A DNA stretch of 64,000 bases from Galerina marginata. Taxonomy: Eukaryota > Basidiomycota > Agaricomycetes > Agaricales > Galerinaceae. The stretch covers positions 2,790,001 through 2,854,000 of the forward strand of contig JAECYW010000003.1 of the NCBI GenBank assembly GCA_023014335.1, written 5' to 3'. Under the pieces are notes generated by a model that was not told the origin of the DNA, searched no databases, and saw only the letters and a program-made list of their open reading frames with translations. Below, one piece after another: positions 23,162-37,635 of the stretch (its first letter is position 1; each line of letters opens with the position of its first letter). The translations under genes and the position numbers were made by a program.

Positions 23162-26100
23162 ATGCCTCCCGTTAATCAAAACGAAAACCCTACCAGAGGC
23201 AGCACTGCCAGCGTAGCTCCCAAGCGGAACCCTCCAGGAGGAAAAAAAGGATCTCAGACCTTAACTCAGTCCACAGCGGGTACGCCTTCCTTTGATTGAT
23301 ACACTCATACTAGGAGAACTAAATTTCCTTATACAGTGAACGCACTTGTACCAGTTATCATGACGCAAGTCAACCATGCACCAGAACCAGGTATGATTTC
23401 TGCATTTTTCGAATGATTTATATTAATACTGTTTTGTTTTGTAGGTCGAACTCGACCTGTTCGTACTAATGCTGGGCAAGGTGGTGTCGTTTCTCAGTTG
23501 ACGCGTGTGTCAAATACAGTCGGAGCAGCTTTACTCCAAAAGGTTCAAGGCAAATCTGCTCTTGCTGGCAAGCCAGGCGTTTTAGGAAACAAAAAGAGGA
23601 TCTACGATGAGCTTGATGCAGCACCCGAGGACATTCCAGACAACAAGCTTGCACCTCAGAAGAAAGCAAAGCGCCGTAAAGCTGTAAGCCAACTCCTTTG
23701 GGACCTGTTCATCTATGGCTTCTAATCGTTTAACACGTAGGGACTGGCCACTCCTCCAACGTTTCTTCCAGAAATACCTGACCCCCCGTTAACTATTGCT
23801 CCTATGCCAAGTCGGCAACTTCCTGCCCACCTACCACATGGTTAGCTTTACATCTTTAAACATTCACAATAGGCTTCTAACATGTAAACTGTATGATAAG
23901 GGCGCCATTCACCTCCTGGTGTGGAGTTTTATAATCCCAAGCAATTAACTCTAAATTCGGTGGCTAAATCTCCTATTCAGTTGTGTGTTGCCTTGATAAC
24001 TCAACCTCCCTAGCATCAGCTGCCTCCTGGGCCTGTAATTAACACCCGTCAGCTGGCACCACCTCAACCTTCTCAACCTTCTTTGCGTGCTCATCAACAG
24101 GTAGTTGGTCCTGAGCTAGTTCGTGGTACAGCAACAATAACATATGGGTCTCGCAAGCAATTGCTTGACATTGAAGCTAGCGACTCTGAAGATCCCCAAG
24201 AGATGGATGAAGACGAGGACGAGAGGGATGAGGATGAGCAGCAGGACTACCAATACGATCAAGATCACGAGGATGATGGCCACAATAATAGCGTTGATGG
24301 AGAGTACGATGAGGATGAAAATATGGATGCTAACCTTGACGAACCCCAAGCAGCCTATGAGATGGATAACCAACTTGATATGGACGTGGAACCCTTTGGT
24401 GACATGAACTATTATCCAGGTGGAAAGTATGACGTAGAAGCTGATCACAATGATGAACGGCAACCCCTATTCCTTCCAAATGGTCAATATTGATTTCTCT
24501 TCTATTTCTCGCTCTGACCACATCTTTTAGGTGATATCCTCGATGAACAATCGCCATCCGAAGATGAGCAACTTGCGCTTTCTCACCTTCATGCTCATGA
24601 ACCTGGCCTTGAGAACAATAACCGGTATGACAACAATGAGGAAGGCATGCCTGGCGCTGAAACAGTCACAAACAGGTGGCCCAATGCAGACGAAGATGGA
24701 CGATCTAGCTGGGATCAAGAGGAACAACACCTAGATTACGAAGTGACATTCATCTTATTTTTTTTTGGGACTTTGCTAATTGCTATCACGCTTCTTGTAG
24801 ATTGGATTTATACCTGATCCCCAGCATGAGGAAGAATCTGCTCAAGAAGCAGTCAATGGTAGTGAGGCTGAACAGGAAGAAGTACGCCTTAATTTTATTT
24901 CATCACCTGATATATTTAATCAAACTTGATAATTTAGGCTGACCAGACTGAGGATGTCCTTCAAGCGCACCACAAGCGTAACCGACCCAACCGGCCACCA
25001 AGTCTCCCAAAACTTACTGCCGCAGCGGTTAACCAGCTGAACGAACAGCCTGAGCCTGGAGATGACAATTCCGAAACTTCCTCCAGCACAGATGCGCCCT
25101 CCAACAGTGGTCGAGCAGTGAGAAACTCAAGAAAGACGTCGCTGAAACCTACAAACCTTGGCTACTATCCAGCCATGTGGCAAGTTGTTCTGATTCGGTC
25201 AAAAATCAGGTTCAGGAGATATGTTGCGTTGACTCGATTATTCCCAGTCAAAGCTCAACATTTGCCGATTGCGATGTCTATTCTTACAGAGGAGATTGCC
25301 CGAGCTCAAGAGGAAGAGATGATCCTTGAAAAAGGCAAGTATTCTTTGTATGTTTCTATGTTTTCTCTGACCTCATCTCAGGTTATGCTCTTTCTCGGGA
25401 TATGGCCACAGTAGTGCGTATTCTCTAGATCCTAAAAGAAACTTACTTATACAAGTCTAGGTCTTTGACGAGGGCTCGACATTCCGCGGTAAATTCAAAA
25501 CATTGGCCAGGACAATTGTGAAACGCTGCTATGACAAAGAACTGGACCCTGTAACTGAAGGAAATCAACTTGGGCAGCAGCTGCAGGTCATCGACAACGT
25601 CAAAGAGATTCTTGAGAATAGTACCTATCTAACTGATGGGAAGGATGAAATGGTAAGGAATTGCGGTCTCTTTTCTATTTTTACTGACTTGCTTTGCAAG
25701 GGACGAACCAACAATTTCGCTCATGTGGCAATTCGTCAACTTTGCATTGAACAGTTCTACCAAGGAGAAGACTGTTTAGCGCACCACTTCCCAGAGGATT
25801 TCAAAGACGCTGTTCCCGAGGAAATGCATCACCATGGTCATGACTGGTGTACGCTTTGTCCTGCTATACATTCTACCCCCTGATTCAGTGACTATTTTCA
25901 TTCAGCTCACCAATTGCTTGGAGGAGTACAAAGAATTTGGTGTACTGAGCAAGATCGAGTTTTCAAAAGATGGATATCAGAGCACATTCAAGGCGCTGAC
26001 CAGCTTGATGGAACAGATCAAGGAAAACCCATATCATAGCAGTAAATTGGCAGACTACCGAAGTGATTGGGCAGCGGCTGGAATGTAAGCCCTTCGCCAT

Positions 26101-26209
26101 TGCTCTCGCTTGCTTTTGATGAGTTTTGACCAATGTTTATCTCAATAGGGTTGTCCAAACCCGGATTTGACAGCCACTCGGAGAAACCTTGCTGTTTACT
26201 TGGACCTAA
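23162..26209 (+). CDS. DUF6532-like protein (copy 2, frameshifted near the 3' end)
   Basis: Same gene as 42631-45678. The acidic region reads through here. An extra base near 25820 breaks the DUF6532-like region, and single-base changes near 26157 and 26205 alter the last exon and its stop. A C-to-A change lies near 26082 at the last donor. Confidence 0.62.
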
Positions 26210-26300
26210 ACATGTTTATTCAGCAGTTTATGCAGGTAATCGGTAAGTGGTTTTCTGATCCTAACAACATGTCAATGACGACAGTTAATAGACACCAATA

Positions 26301-26627
26301 GTGACAAGAACAACAAGCGATGTACGATAACCATGAGCGATGAGCGACAAGTGACAAGCAACGAGCGATGAGGACAGGTGACAAGGACAAGTGACAAGGA
26401 TGAGGTCAAGCAACGAGGACGAGGACGAGCAACAAGAACAAGGATGAGCGACAAGGACCAGGACGAGCATTGAGGACAAGGACAAGGACGAGTGATGAGG
26501 ATGAGGACGAGGACGAGCATTGAGGACAAGGATGAGTGATGAGGACGAGCATGAGTGATGAGGACGAGCGATGAGTGATGAGGACGAGCGATGAGCGATG
26601 AGGACGAGCGATGAGCGATGAGCACAA
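26301..26627. repeat. GATGAGGACGAGC-type minisatellite (copy 2)
   Basis: Same array as at 6838-7164. It is one base shorter near 26550 but has the same number and order of words, so no repeat expansion separates the copies. Confidence 0.85.
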
Positions 26628-28164
26628 GGGATGCTGCAACATCTGCACTGTATTTTGTATTGACTAGCTACTGGCTAAATAAACCCGTCTTTTGCCCTGG
26701 AAATACCCCAAATATATCTAGAAAAATACCCTATATTTAGAAATAGGTCAAATGCCTGGCGCCTTGGCCCACTGTCAGTAGCGCTACAGAGAGTCACACA
26801 TTGATTATACAGACCACAGTGTGCGCTGCATGCACACCACACCAACCTGCAAGTAGATACCAAGGTCTCAGACGAAGGTGCAAAGAAGTGGTGGGTGTCT
26901 GGACAGCACTACCAAGCACTCTGGGGCCTCTACATGACGCTACAGACCTGGCTGCAGGCGCTGCAAGGCGCTGCATAGGATGTGCAGGGTGCCGCAGATC
27001 TAAGGACGTATTCTATGTTGCTATGGCACTATGCAGCACTACGTATTGATCAGCAGCCTACCCAGGGGTTACTGATGGCCCACCTATTTTTGTCCCCAAA
27101 GATTATTTGTGTGGATTGTATGAAAAGCGGGGGAAAAATGTGTTATGCTTCTTCGGTTATTACCCTCCTTGATCCATATTTCCACTCCAATAGTGGCTTA
27201 TCTTCCGAAGACAGATTGCACATTTGAGTTTATCTTTCTTGAGTCTTCACAAAATACTTTACCCGTGACTAAAATCTAGCAATCTGGGGTGTAGACCAAT
27301 CCACTGGTAGTTCCACAGTGTGGCATGAAACGTAGATGTGTAATCCCAAAGCACACCACTGGCAGTAGAGCTTATTCATCTCCGTAAACAGGTACGAATA
27401 CCTACTTGGTTGATTTATCGGTTTACTAAGCATCGGTATTGTTTGCAATGCGTCCTTCTTTCTTGGCCTATGCTGGCGCAACGGTTAGTGCATCTATTCT
27501 ACGAATAAGTACACCCTTACTTTCACCCGAGAATAACATCAATTTTAGTTCAACTAAATTGACACGCATTGGTTCCAGACGGAGCCAGTCGGTCTTAATC
27601 TAGGCCATACAGTATAAGCGCCGAGAATCTAATTCATAGAGGAACAGGAAACCATCCTTCAAGCACTTTCTACCCGGATATACACTCCTGTGACTCTGAT
27701 GTAAGTCGAACGCTCACTGGCTGATGAATCTACGCAGGGTTTGGGATTAAAACGACTACATCAGTAAACCCAGATTTTGGCTCATAGCATGCCATAGACT
27801 AACCGCACAATGCCATAGCAGACCACCTTCTCGGCTAGCAACCCATAGCAAGCATAGCAATCTGTAGTATGTCACATAAATTACCTAGTTAGGCATAGGC
27901 ACGTGTGCATGCTACAGAGCTCTGCGCATCGTTCTCAAGTTGCTATGGAGTGCTGCACAGTGTTCCAAGTGACTACACATTATACAAAGACTGGGATGCG
28001 ACAACACAGCTAGTTATGTACTCTATATAGCCATCACAATGTACTGCGGAATTCTAGATTCATGCCTGTAGACTGCTTCTTATTTTAGTACTGTTTTGAA
28101 TGCTATCCGACCGCTATGAATATTCATTAATAGAGTTGTATGTTGGCTTTATCTTTGAGCCCTA
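26628..28164. other. Non-coding region between convergent genes (copy 2)
   Basis: The equivalent of 7165-8702, with the same dispersed words and only single-base length differences. No gene is seen. Confidence 0.5.
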
Positions 28165-31100
28165 CTAAGTGAGAGCCCAGAACAACTCTTTATCAAAAGT
28201 ACTTGTTAAGTGTATACTCAGAGCTATATGTCGTACTATTTTGGGCTGTCAAACCCCTATTTGCCTCATTTCCAAATCGTGGAGCAACGTCAACCAAGGC
28301 ACGTATCTGACGGAGGGGGGAGTATATCACCAACCAGTGTTCCATTTGAGCGCTTCTTTCTGGTCAAAATATAGAGAGAAGATGAAGCTTCTGGATATGA
28401 ACCTCTTGCTGTTCTGGAACCGGATATTGATTGGTGGTTTGGGGTACAATGTCGAAGCGTTGAACATATGACAAAAATTCATTAGGAATCCCTGATAAGG
28501 AAGAAGTAGAGTTGCAAGGGATGCGAAATATCAGTCGAAGATCAACAACCAAATGGCCTGAAAAATTGTCTCTTTGAGAAGAAGTTCGTTATTTAATATA
28601 GAGGGCTGAACACACCTTTCAAACCGCTCTTAGGCCATTCCTGAGCAGGATCAATATTGCAATGACACTATCATAACGACCAAGTGGCCATTCTGCAGAT
28701 GGAGGGTATGCATTGACAGTATGTGCGGGCAAAGCATCATGGGGAGGATGATAAGTCCTAGTTTGTATACGGACGCGATTCCAAACTTCAAGCTGGGAAA
28801 ATGGAAGGGTGCACAAGGCGGTAGATATTCGTCGGCCACCAACAACAAGCGCAACAGATTCCTGCTGATCTGCAGTGCGTCGTAGATAGTCGCCCCAGGG
28901 AAGCACGTAGATCATGGAGATTGAACAAAGCTGCAACATCATCCACAAGCTGGCGTTTATAGCTAGGATCTCGGGTTAAATGGAAGGTTGAATGGGGCGA
29001 ACATTCTTGTGTACGATGTGGACGAGGTGCATTTGGCATGTGACCACACTTGAGATCGTTGGCTATTTTAAAGTAGTCAACTGTTTTGTTGTGAGTAGAA
29101 CCAATGAATGACAATACTGAGTTGACGTTGGTTGGAAGTTCAGATGGGGTGTCAATGCTGTAGTGATCCACAAAGGTATCTGGGTCTAGTGCAGCATTTG
29201 TGGTTTCTTCTCGAATAGCTGTTGCAAGGCCAAATTGACGAAGTTTGTCAGAACGGTCAAGGTAGCGGCAGATTTGCGGTTCATAGTTGCGATTATTTCC
29301 GCAATCTGCTGGATCCTTGACTACCTCAATGTGGGCATGCTCTGTCGTATCTGCAGACCATTGTATAGCCACGCCATTCAGGAGGATGTTGGTGACGACA
29401 CTTTGAAGAAATTCAAGTTTGGGAATGCCATACCAATGTTGAATGGGTGACTTCTTTCCACGACGAGCATTGGCATCTAAAATCGCTTGCTTGTTGTCAT
29501 GGAATTCTTGAAGAGCCTTCTGGATTTTATTACAGGTATCACTGTCAACGGCCGTTGCTTGAGCTAAATATCGAAAGTCAATCAAAGCCCTGATAGCAAT
29601 GAGAAATTTTGTAGAAACAGCTTGAAAGATGACAGAGACAATGTATCTTTGGACATCGCGATGCTCTCGCCCTGTAACCTGCTTTAATTTGGATATACCT
29701 TCATTGAAGTGGCGAAATGCTGTATGCGGATGTAGAACAGCAAACCGAAAGTCAATTTCTGGCCCTCCTAATGCGTTTATGCACCATTTTGCATCATGGT
29801 CCCAAAACATCTTGTGCCAATGGTGAAGGGGCTCAGAGGTCAGAAATGTGGGAGGTTCTGCAAGAGGGTAATCCCTCCAAAACGGCCGATGAACTCCATT
29901 AAGATGAAGTATGTTACATTGATCGATGTAGTCTTCTAAGCTCCATGGATTCGTATTTGCTTCTGCTGCCGCAAGCTGGGCAAGGATTGTTGATGCCGTC
30001 CTTGGTTCATGGCGAAAATCATCACCAAACTGCTTGTGGTGGGCCATCGTAACAGATGAGGCATTTTTAGCCGCGCAGGATATCATTGCAGATTCTGGAG
30101 TGTCGACGATGTAGGCCGCCAGAGGAGTGAAACAAAAGCGCTGACAGCCAAGTGGGTCAATCATCATAACTCCTATCCGAGCAGCCGTCTTGAGGGGGGC
30201 AAGGATAATATCCAGACAATGATGAAAGAGGCGTGCATCTAATACACCCCGTGGTTTTGACTTGCTGTGCGTAAACTGAGCGATGGGCAATAGTGCCAGC
30301 AGAAGAAACAGATGACTGGACGATTTGTTACGGGGAGCCATGTCGATATTGGCCAGGCTAATAAGAAGAGGGTGGGCCTTGCGATTTCCAGTCATCGCTG
30401 ATATAGTTGTTCTGTCTGAGGATAGCACTGTTCCGAGAACCGTTGCACCTGTTGGTATCTTCTCCTAGAGGAGCCCGACAGGAAGTTGGAATGTGATTTA
30501 GTGGGTGTGTGAATACATAAACGTACCTGTATTGACCAAGCCGCATCGCCAGAGAGCCACTCTGTATAAACTCTCATAGTTTTTGCTGCTGATTCAAAAA
30601 GCCGAAAGGGAGTGAACTTGATGGAACTTTTTAGAAGCGGGTTGTGCATGAGTGACTGCAGACATTCAAGTGGATCCCGGTAATACAAAGTGAGTTTGTT
30701 TTTGGTAGGATAACAGTTGTAACAGGAACAGATTTCCATGCTGGGCCAGCAGGAAGTATTTCTGCGCGATTTCGCAGGTCTTTTGCTGAACGAAAAGAAA
30801 GACCAATTCTTTGAATCTAAATATATATTAGCCAATGCAGAAGGCTAGAAAGGAAGGCTTACCAGTTTGGATTTGAAAGAATTTATTCAATGACGCATGC
30901 TCAGATCAGAATAAGGAGGAAAGAAGCGAGTTCCCATTCATCTTTTGAGGCAAAGGGATAGTATGGATGTGATTCCCGTTCATAAGCAAATCTGTCTGCA
31001 TCAAAAAGATCCCATAAAGGTAGGACCTGAGCCAAAAATTTGGGAGGATGTAGGTAGTCTTCTTTGTAGTATGGGCTGCACGGAGCGATTGATTCTCCAC

Positions 31101-31407
31101 CGGGCTCAGAATGAGAATCTATTTCCATTTCGACACTTTTCCGCACCCAGTTCAACATTGTCAGGCTGGGTATGCATCCGGTCTTCATTAATATAGGCTC
31201 CTTCAATCGGTAGTTCGGAATACAGTTGTTCAAACAATGGTGTCAGAGAATTCTGTTGCGGTTGACACTTGACAGTGGTTGGTGGCTTGTGGTTCTTCAT
31301 GAGTTCCTTGAATGCGTGAAGACAAGATGATGCCTGATTCATGTGTTTCAAAACACTGGCTCATCAACAAATCGTTTTGCACATCTTGGGCAAAAGAGCT
31401 TTGACAT
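28165..31407 (-). CDS. Plavaka-type transposase (copy 2, frameshifted)
   Basis: Same gene as 47637-50880. The core exon is open from 30428 down to about 28895, where one extra C shifts the frame. Further one-base changes are near 28658, 28436 and 28190 downstream, 30711 in exon 2, and several in exon 1 between 30875 and 31365, including one beside the zinc finger. Confidence 0.85.
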
Positions 31408-31463
31408 TTAGGTTGGAGACGAAAGCAACATTTGCGTTCTACTTCCCAGTTCGAGTGCTCATC

Positions 31464-31471
31464 CACGTGAC
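31464..31471 (-). promoter_or_regulatory. E-box upstream of transposase gene (copy 2)
   Basis: Same CACGTGAC site, 57 bp before the start codon at 31407. Confidence 0.45.
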
Positions 31472-31734
31472 TTCCGCGTTGATAGATTATACAGACCTCT
31501 CTGTTGCCTCAAATTTGTGATATAATAGGTTCAAGCAATGTAGGATTGGAATCAAAATATATTACATCAACAAGAAGAATTTCAAGAAACCACGAAATCA
31601 TATATACAATGCCGTGAGCGTATAGTTGAGTTTTGAATAAGAAGCTGACAAACTCTTCCTCGAGACCATCAACGTGTAGAACAGCTGCAAGGGACGTGTG
31701 CTGGCAGGCAATGGCAAGCTGGACGTTCAGCATT

Positions 31735-34700
31735 TGAGCCCCAACATCGGGTTGCAGGCTGCAGTGCGAGGGTCATAGAATGAAGGTAAGAATAATATTT
31801 GATGATATGAATTGATACTTACCTCGTTATTTGGCAGGTTCCTGGAAATCCGACATAATGGCGGCGCTCGTGGAGGTCCTGAGGGTGCTGGGAAGGAGGT
31901 ATCACGCCGTCGAACAAATGCTAAAAGCCAAAGAAAGGTCCAGGTAAACACACATTCTAATGATCGAAATACGTCCTCCTCACATTCTTCCGACCCCAGT
32001 CTGTGCCAGTACCAGTGACGCCCGCCTCACAGCCCTCCTCTTCGAGCCTCAGTCACATCCTGTACTCCAAACCCGGTCCTCCTTGCATCCAGCTCCGTGA
32101 TCGACGTGGAACGACAGGCGACAGAAACGACTACCAGAAATAGTCGAGGACCGCCGTCTGTGCATCGCTGAATGCGGATGCTCTCGACAACCTGCAGAGG
32201 CAGAGGGCGACAAGCGAGAGGGAATGGGTAGCGTTGACGCAGGCGGCGGATGAGGATGAGAGGGGGCTGGTGTTATTTGATGACCCCGGCTGGGTGACTG
32301 CGAGCTTTCAGGAGTTGCTTCCTTTAATTTGGTTCTTCCGGTGTTTGACTCGTTTCATGCGGCAGGGAAGTGCGCCGCGGCTTGAGATGTGGGCGTGGGC
32401 GCTCGGCACTCAGGGAGGTGGATGAGCTCGCGGGTTGCTGGTGCTGACGGGACGATGGCGGGGATGTTTGACGTTGATGTTGAAGAGTCCCGCGGTTGAG
32501 GGGTGGTTCTGAGGGTGGCTGCAAAGAGGTGAGTAAGCATTTGATGATAGTATGAACTCGTACTCACCTTGATATTGTGAAGATTCCCCGATGTTAATTC
32601 TACTTGACATCGCGCTCGTGGGACGTTGAGTGTCGACGATTCGAAGCCCTAGAGTCGATGGGAGGAATGTGAGGGAGTGGATACGAGGTAAGCAAGTTTT
32701 CGAACAATAAAATAAAATAATACTAACCTTTTGATAACAACAGCTCCTCCTTCTCTTCAGCCACCCCGGAGTCGTTGACCGAGCATCTACATGCTTCACG
32801 GCGGTTATCCCGGCGACGAACAAGAAACGCCCGTTTGTGTCACAATGTTGTGTACGACTCGTACCGCCGCGGGAAGGGGTGCACGGCGACCTGAGCATGC
32901 CCTGCCGAGTTGGGTGGAGGCACATAAGACGGAAGTGGATGAGAACGGGATCAACGAGGCGCCGCGGGGAGAGTGGGAGGTGGATGGGCCACGGCGAAAC
33001 CTTTGGATTCGACGTTGAAGTCCCGGGTTCAGACGAGATTCTGAGAATGACTAGAAACAAGGTAACAAGGTATCAATGACAATCAAAGTCGGTGCTTACG
33101 CTATTTGACAGATCAGTCGAAATTGATTGGGCGACTACGCTCGCCGAACGTCGCACGTCGAGCTCTTGAAGGCCAACGCTGAGGTGGAAGTTGTGAGGGT
33201 GCTAGATACCACTACTGAGCATGACATGTCGGGTTGGGTGTGGGCACGGAAGAACGGGGTCAACGAGGGCGCCGCGGGAGATGTTGCACACTCGGAGAGG
33301 TTGACGTGGCATGTCGGTGTGTGGGAGGGTGGATGATGGACCTCTGAAGTTGATGTTGAGGTCGTCGATGGCGAGGTGCAGGCTGTGAATGAGGTAAGCA
33401 AGTAACCAATGACAATATGAAATGTTACTTACTTTGTTATTTCAACAGGTTTCCTCAATATTCAAGCTGGCGCCTGCGTTTGCGGAACGTCGCACGTCGA
33501 GCCCTGAAGCCCCATTGAAGGTCCAACACTGGTGTGGAGGTTGTTAGAGTGCTAAGAAGGGGTAGGTAAGTTCTCGAACACATATACCAACTAATACTTA
33601 CTTATTCTTTAGCAGCTCATACAATTTCCAGCTCCTTGAACGATGTCCTTCCACCCTCCAGCTCGGTAATCCGCTAAACAAACGCAAAAGGGTGCTGCTG
33701 CTGCACTCGTTCGTGTCCTTGCTGGTGTGTGCGACTCGTACCGCCGCGGGAAGGTGCGACCCTGGGCGATGACCTGTTTGGTTGGGTGTGGGCGTAGACG
33801 AGGGAAGGGGAGCAAACGGGGTCAGTGATGACACCACGGGAGACATCAGCACTCAGGGAGGCGGGATAGCGGGTACGGGAGGTGAGACCATTGGGGTTGC
33901 TTTTGAGGTTCCCATAGTGGGATGCAGGATGCCAGCGTGCTTAGAACGAAGTAAGCAGGTATTGAAAGGCACTTTAAATTGTTACTTACCTTCTTATCTT
34001 GATAGATTCTTCAAAATTCGACCAGGATTGGAAAATGTCCTGATCAAAGGTAAGCTTTCGAAATCGTATATGAAGAGAATAGATAAACTTACCAAACATC
34101 GAAATCTTCACTGGCAACCTTATTATGCAAACTCATCAACTAACCACCTTCAAATTCCCTCTGGAATTACCGCGGCATCGACGAAGATAACGGCAACGAA
34201 GCGAAACGACCCAGGGTGAGTCGTACGAATGACAGGTCCACGATCTTGAGGAATTGACGAGGGCTCGTTTGCAGCATTATTATGCAAACCAATCACGCGA
34301 TGTTGAACGGTGGGTGGGTACTCGAAGAAGTCGCGGCATGCTAGGATTGACAGTAAGATCTCGAATTTATTAGAAGAACTAAAAAACTTACCAGCTTGTC
34401 TGAAGCTCGGTGGCAACCTTATCATTCAACCCACGACCTTTGGCGATTCGTGCAGCAGTCGAGCTTGAACAGAAGGCGGGTACTCGAAGACGAATATGAA
34501 TAAGAAGGCGGGATGACCGCCATCCCCGCCTCCTCAACCTCGCCATTTCACTCGCCAAAACCCCGCAGCACGCTAGCTAAACGACGGTAAGATCCTCATT
34601 CATGTAAGAAGGACTGAGAAACTTACCAACTTGTTTGAAGCTCGGTGGCAACCTTATTATGCAAACTCATCAAGAACACCTCCAACCCTTCCTCTCGATC

Positions 34701-35390
34701 TTGAATTTCCGGTGGCGTCGACGATGGACGCGGCGAATAGGAGAGATGACATAGGTGAGTCATGCGAACGGCGGTGTTTCGGCATTCTTGAAGGACTGAC
34801 AGAGGCTCTTTGCAGCCTTATTATGCAAACTCATCACTGAACGCTATTCGCGTGGCAGTCGAGGGTGCATGGAGAACGCGGGTGCTCGATGACAAAGACG
34901 GGACGAAGGAGAGGTTGACGACAGCCTAGAGGCTCGGTCAGTCAAGGTCATAGTCCATTACGTTAAGAAAACTCACAAGGCCCGTTCGCAGCCTTACTAT
35001 GCCACCCCTCGTCATGATCCAGCTCCAAATCCATCCCACGAAGCCCTTGCTCTCGTCGTATGCAGCGTGTAGGCGGGTGCCCTTCAAAGTTCAGCAAGAA
35101 GTCCTATTTTACAGCCCCGGTAAGTCGTACAAATCACGATAGATGTATAAATCGACTTACCAAACTCATTCGCAGCCTTATTATGCAAACTCGCCGTCGC
35201 TATCGAGCACGCGGCCACACAAGACCAGAAAGAGACGATGTGCTGCACTGCGACCGCCGACGTGTAGACGTTTTGAGCCGTGAGCAGCGGCATGGAAGCT
35301 GCGAAGACGATGGATTGGGACATCCTGGGTTCGGTAAGTCGTGGTTATTGTGACAGAGGTATAGAAAACTTACTAAGCCTCGTTAGCAGC
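31735..35390. repeat. Degenerate array of intron-like modules and exon-like pieces (copy 2)
   Basis: The equivalent of 12250-15910, with the same modules in the same order. This copy has the densest single-base differences of the window, both length changes and some C/A substitutions (for example near 33721 and 33929). Confidence 0.6.
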
Positions 35391-35394
35391 CTTG

Positions 35395-36800
35395 CTTTGC
35401 AACCCCATCATCCACCCACTTGTGCATCGACGACTTGATTCGTATAGCTCGAGAATAAGCATCGAGGGTCTCACGGAACTGATTGGTCTGGAAATAGAGT
35501 GCACCAATGGAGCACCAGAAAGTTGGGTTGCGTCTTGGTAGACTGCTTGTTGATATGCTTCGTAGGCTTTGTTGTATTTTTGGCCAGCCATGTATGCTCG
35601 GCCAAGGGATACCAACTTTGGGCATCGGACGGATCTGAGTGGTAGGTCCGTTAACTCGTACACAACCTGACGTATGATACAAAAACGTACCGGCTTTGAG
35701 GCTCTTGGTAAGATATTGGATGGCTAGCTCCTGGTTCTGGAAGGAGGAGCCGTCTTGATGATAGAGCCAGCCAAGTTGTTGGAGGACTTTGGCATGTCCC
35801 GGGTTCGCGTCGACGACGCACTCGTATGCATCCTTCGCTTGGAGATGCTAATGGGCTGATAAGCTATGGCGCGGGATGGGTAAAGCGATGGACTTACATT
35901 TTTTTGCTGCTCAAAAACGTGACCGATTTGGAACCAGATATCGGCGTGGGCAAGGCCTGGGTGGATTGCGCAGGATGTCATCGAAGCATTCCAACGACGA
36001 CCTGGTGAACTTGCCCTGTTGCTTGTAGATTATCCCTAGACGAAAGAGAATCTCGTTCTCTTTGTTAAAGTCTAAATCTTAAATATTACATCAAGACTGC
36101 TGTTCAAAGGTTTAGAGTCAACAGATAAACCGACCTTTACACATGCGCAGCACGGACGCAAAGGCTTCCTCCGCGTGATCGAGGGATCCATATCGGTCGT
36201 AGAGAATACCAATACCGTACCACAGCTTGGGGTCCTTCTGACACGTCAAATATGAACAAAAGGCAATGAACAGAAAGGCGAATCTACCTTTGGATTCGGC
36301 AGGAGCTAAGCGCTGCTAATAGGCTGAATAAGCCTTTTGAAGGTCATCCTGCATGAGATAGCAACGCCCTGGATGACAGCCGTCAGCTGTGAAGAGAAGA
36401 GTGTAATGAAAACATACCGAGGGCACTCCATATTTCGCCGTTATCCTCCTCAATCTGGAGTACACGCTGGAAGGAATCCACTGCCTAAAAGAAAAAGAAG
36501 ACGTCATCGTTTCCGCGGAAGATGAAAATACGGCTAAAGTACCTTTTGGATAATTTTCTTTGATCCGAGCGATACCCGCAACCTCAGATACGGAGGTCGG
36601 ATTGTGCCGTAGCGCGTTTTCGTAGGCGGAGAGAGCATGTTCGAGATCATCCATCTGCTCGGCAACCCGCCCTAATGCCCAGTCAGCAAACATCGCAGGA
36701 TTGACGGCGTTGAAGACTGTGGTGCGAGATGTGGGAGACCATCGGCGGGCTGTATCTCGCGGAACGTCGCTTGTCAAGCCTTTGAGGTTCACCGCTACGT
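35395..36800 (-). pseudogene. CYC8/SSN6-like TPR corepressor fragment, degenerate (copy 2)
   Basis: Same fragment as 54865-56270. The YLLGRAYM block has a one-base loss near 35607 where copy 1 has a gain and copy 3 is in frame; such three-way disagreement at one site suggests sequencing noise on top of the shared damage. Confidence 0.78.
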
Positions 36801-37380
36801 GGAGGGGCGCCAGGATTGAGGTAAGTAAGATTTCAAACGTGAATACGAAGTGATACTTACTTACTTTGCCGCACTTCCCCGGGACGCCTTTAATGGGGTT
36901 CTTCCGCCCTCACTGCTCGAATCCCGGTGACGAACACAAACGGATGTTGCTGCAGTCGTCCGTCTCCTCGACGTGTGTACGATTCCTGCCGCCGCGGGGA
37001 GGGACCCACCAGCAGCCTGAGCCCGTCTGATTGGAGGTTGGCACGGAAGACGGAAAGGGATGGAACAGTCCAACGCCGGCATCGCGGGAGTGGGATAGCG
37101 GGGTACTTGGTATGTCCGGGCAGTCGTTATCCGCTGCGGGTGGCCGTCTGAGTGTACTCGCAGGTTGTAGGGAGTGGAGATGAATGACACCTCCGTAAGT
37201 CTCCTCCGTCCGTTGCTGCCTCCGATTACGCGGCTGATGTCGATTTCCACTGCGTTCTCCCTAAGCTCAATCCAAATCGTGGATTCGCGGGGCTATCGGT
37301 ATGGGTGTCATCACGCCGCGTTCGAGGAGGGATGGTGCGGAAGGCAAGGGTGAGTTGTCTGATACAACTGTTGTGGGATC
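36801..37380. other. Second piece of the exon-like family beside CYC8 fragment (copy 2)
   Basis: The equivalent of 17341-17900 with several single-base differences. No gene is recognised. Confidence 0.45.
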
Positions 37381-37466
37381 AATACACCTGGAGAGAATAT
37401 AGATATGCAATGACTTACATTGTATCTGCATTGCATAGGGGGATGCAGGGTTGAATGTTTAAGGGA

Positions 37467-37493
37467 TTTCCCAAAAGCCGGATTTTTGGGAAA
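37467..37493. repeat. Perfect 10-bp inverted repeat (copy 2)
   Basis: Same hairpin as at 18003-18029, unchanged. Confidence 0.55.
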
Positions 37494-37558
37494 GGATTCG
37501 CACAGAGAGAAGGAAACACAATCAACGATTCACGCGGATGCGCGACACGACTGATACG

Positions 37559-37582
37559 GTCACGTGACTTCACGTTGACGCG
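37559..37582 (+). promoter_or_regulatory. E-box palindrome upstream of dioxygenase gene (copy 2)
   Basis: The same GTCACGTGAC plus TTCACGTTGACGCG block stands at the same distance from the start codon at 37636. It is unchanged between copies although the DNA to its left differs by several single-base changes. Confidence 0.5.
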
Positions 37583-37635
37583 AAATCTCAAAGTCCGTAT
37601 TCACACTCTACAACTCCAATTGACACCGCGCTGAC

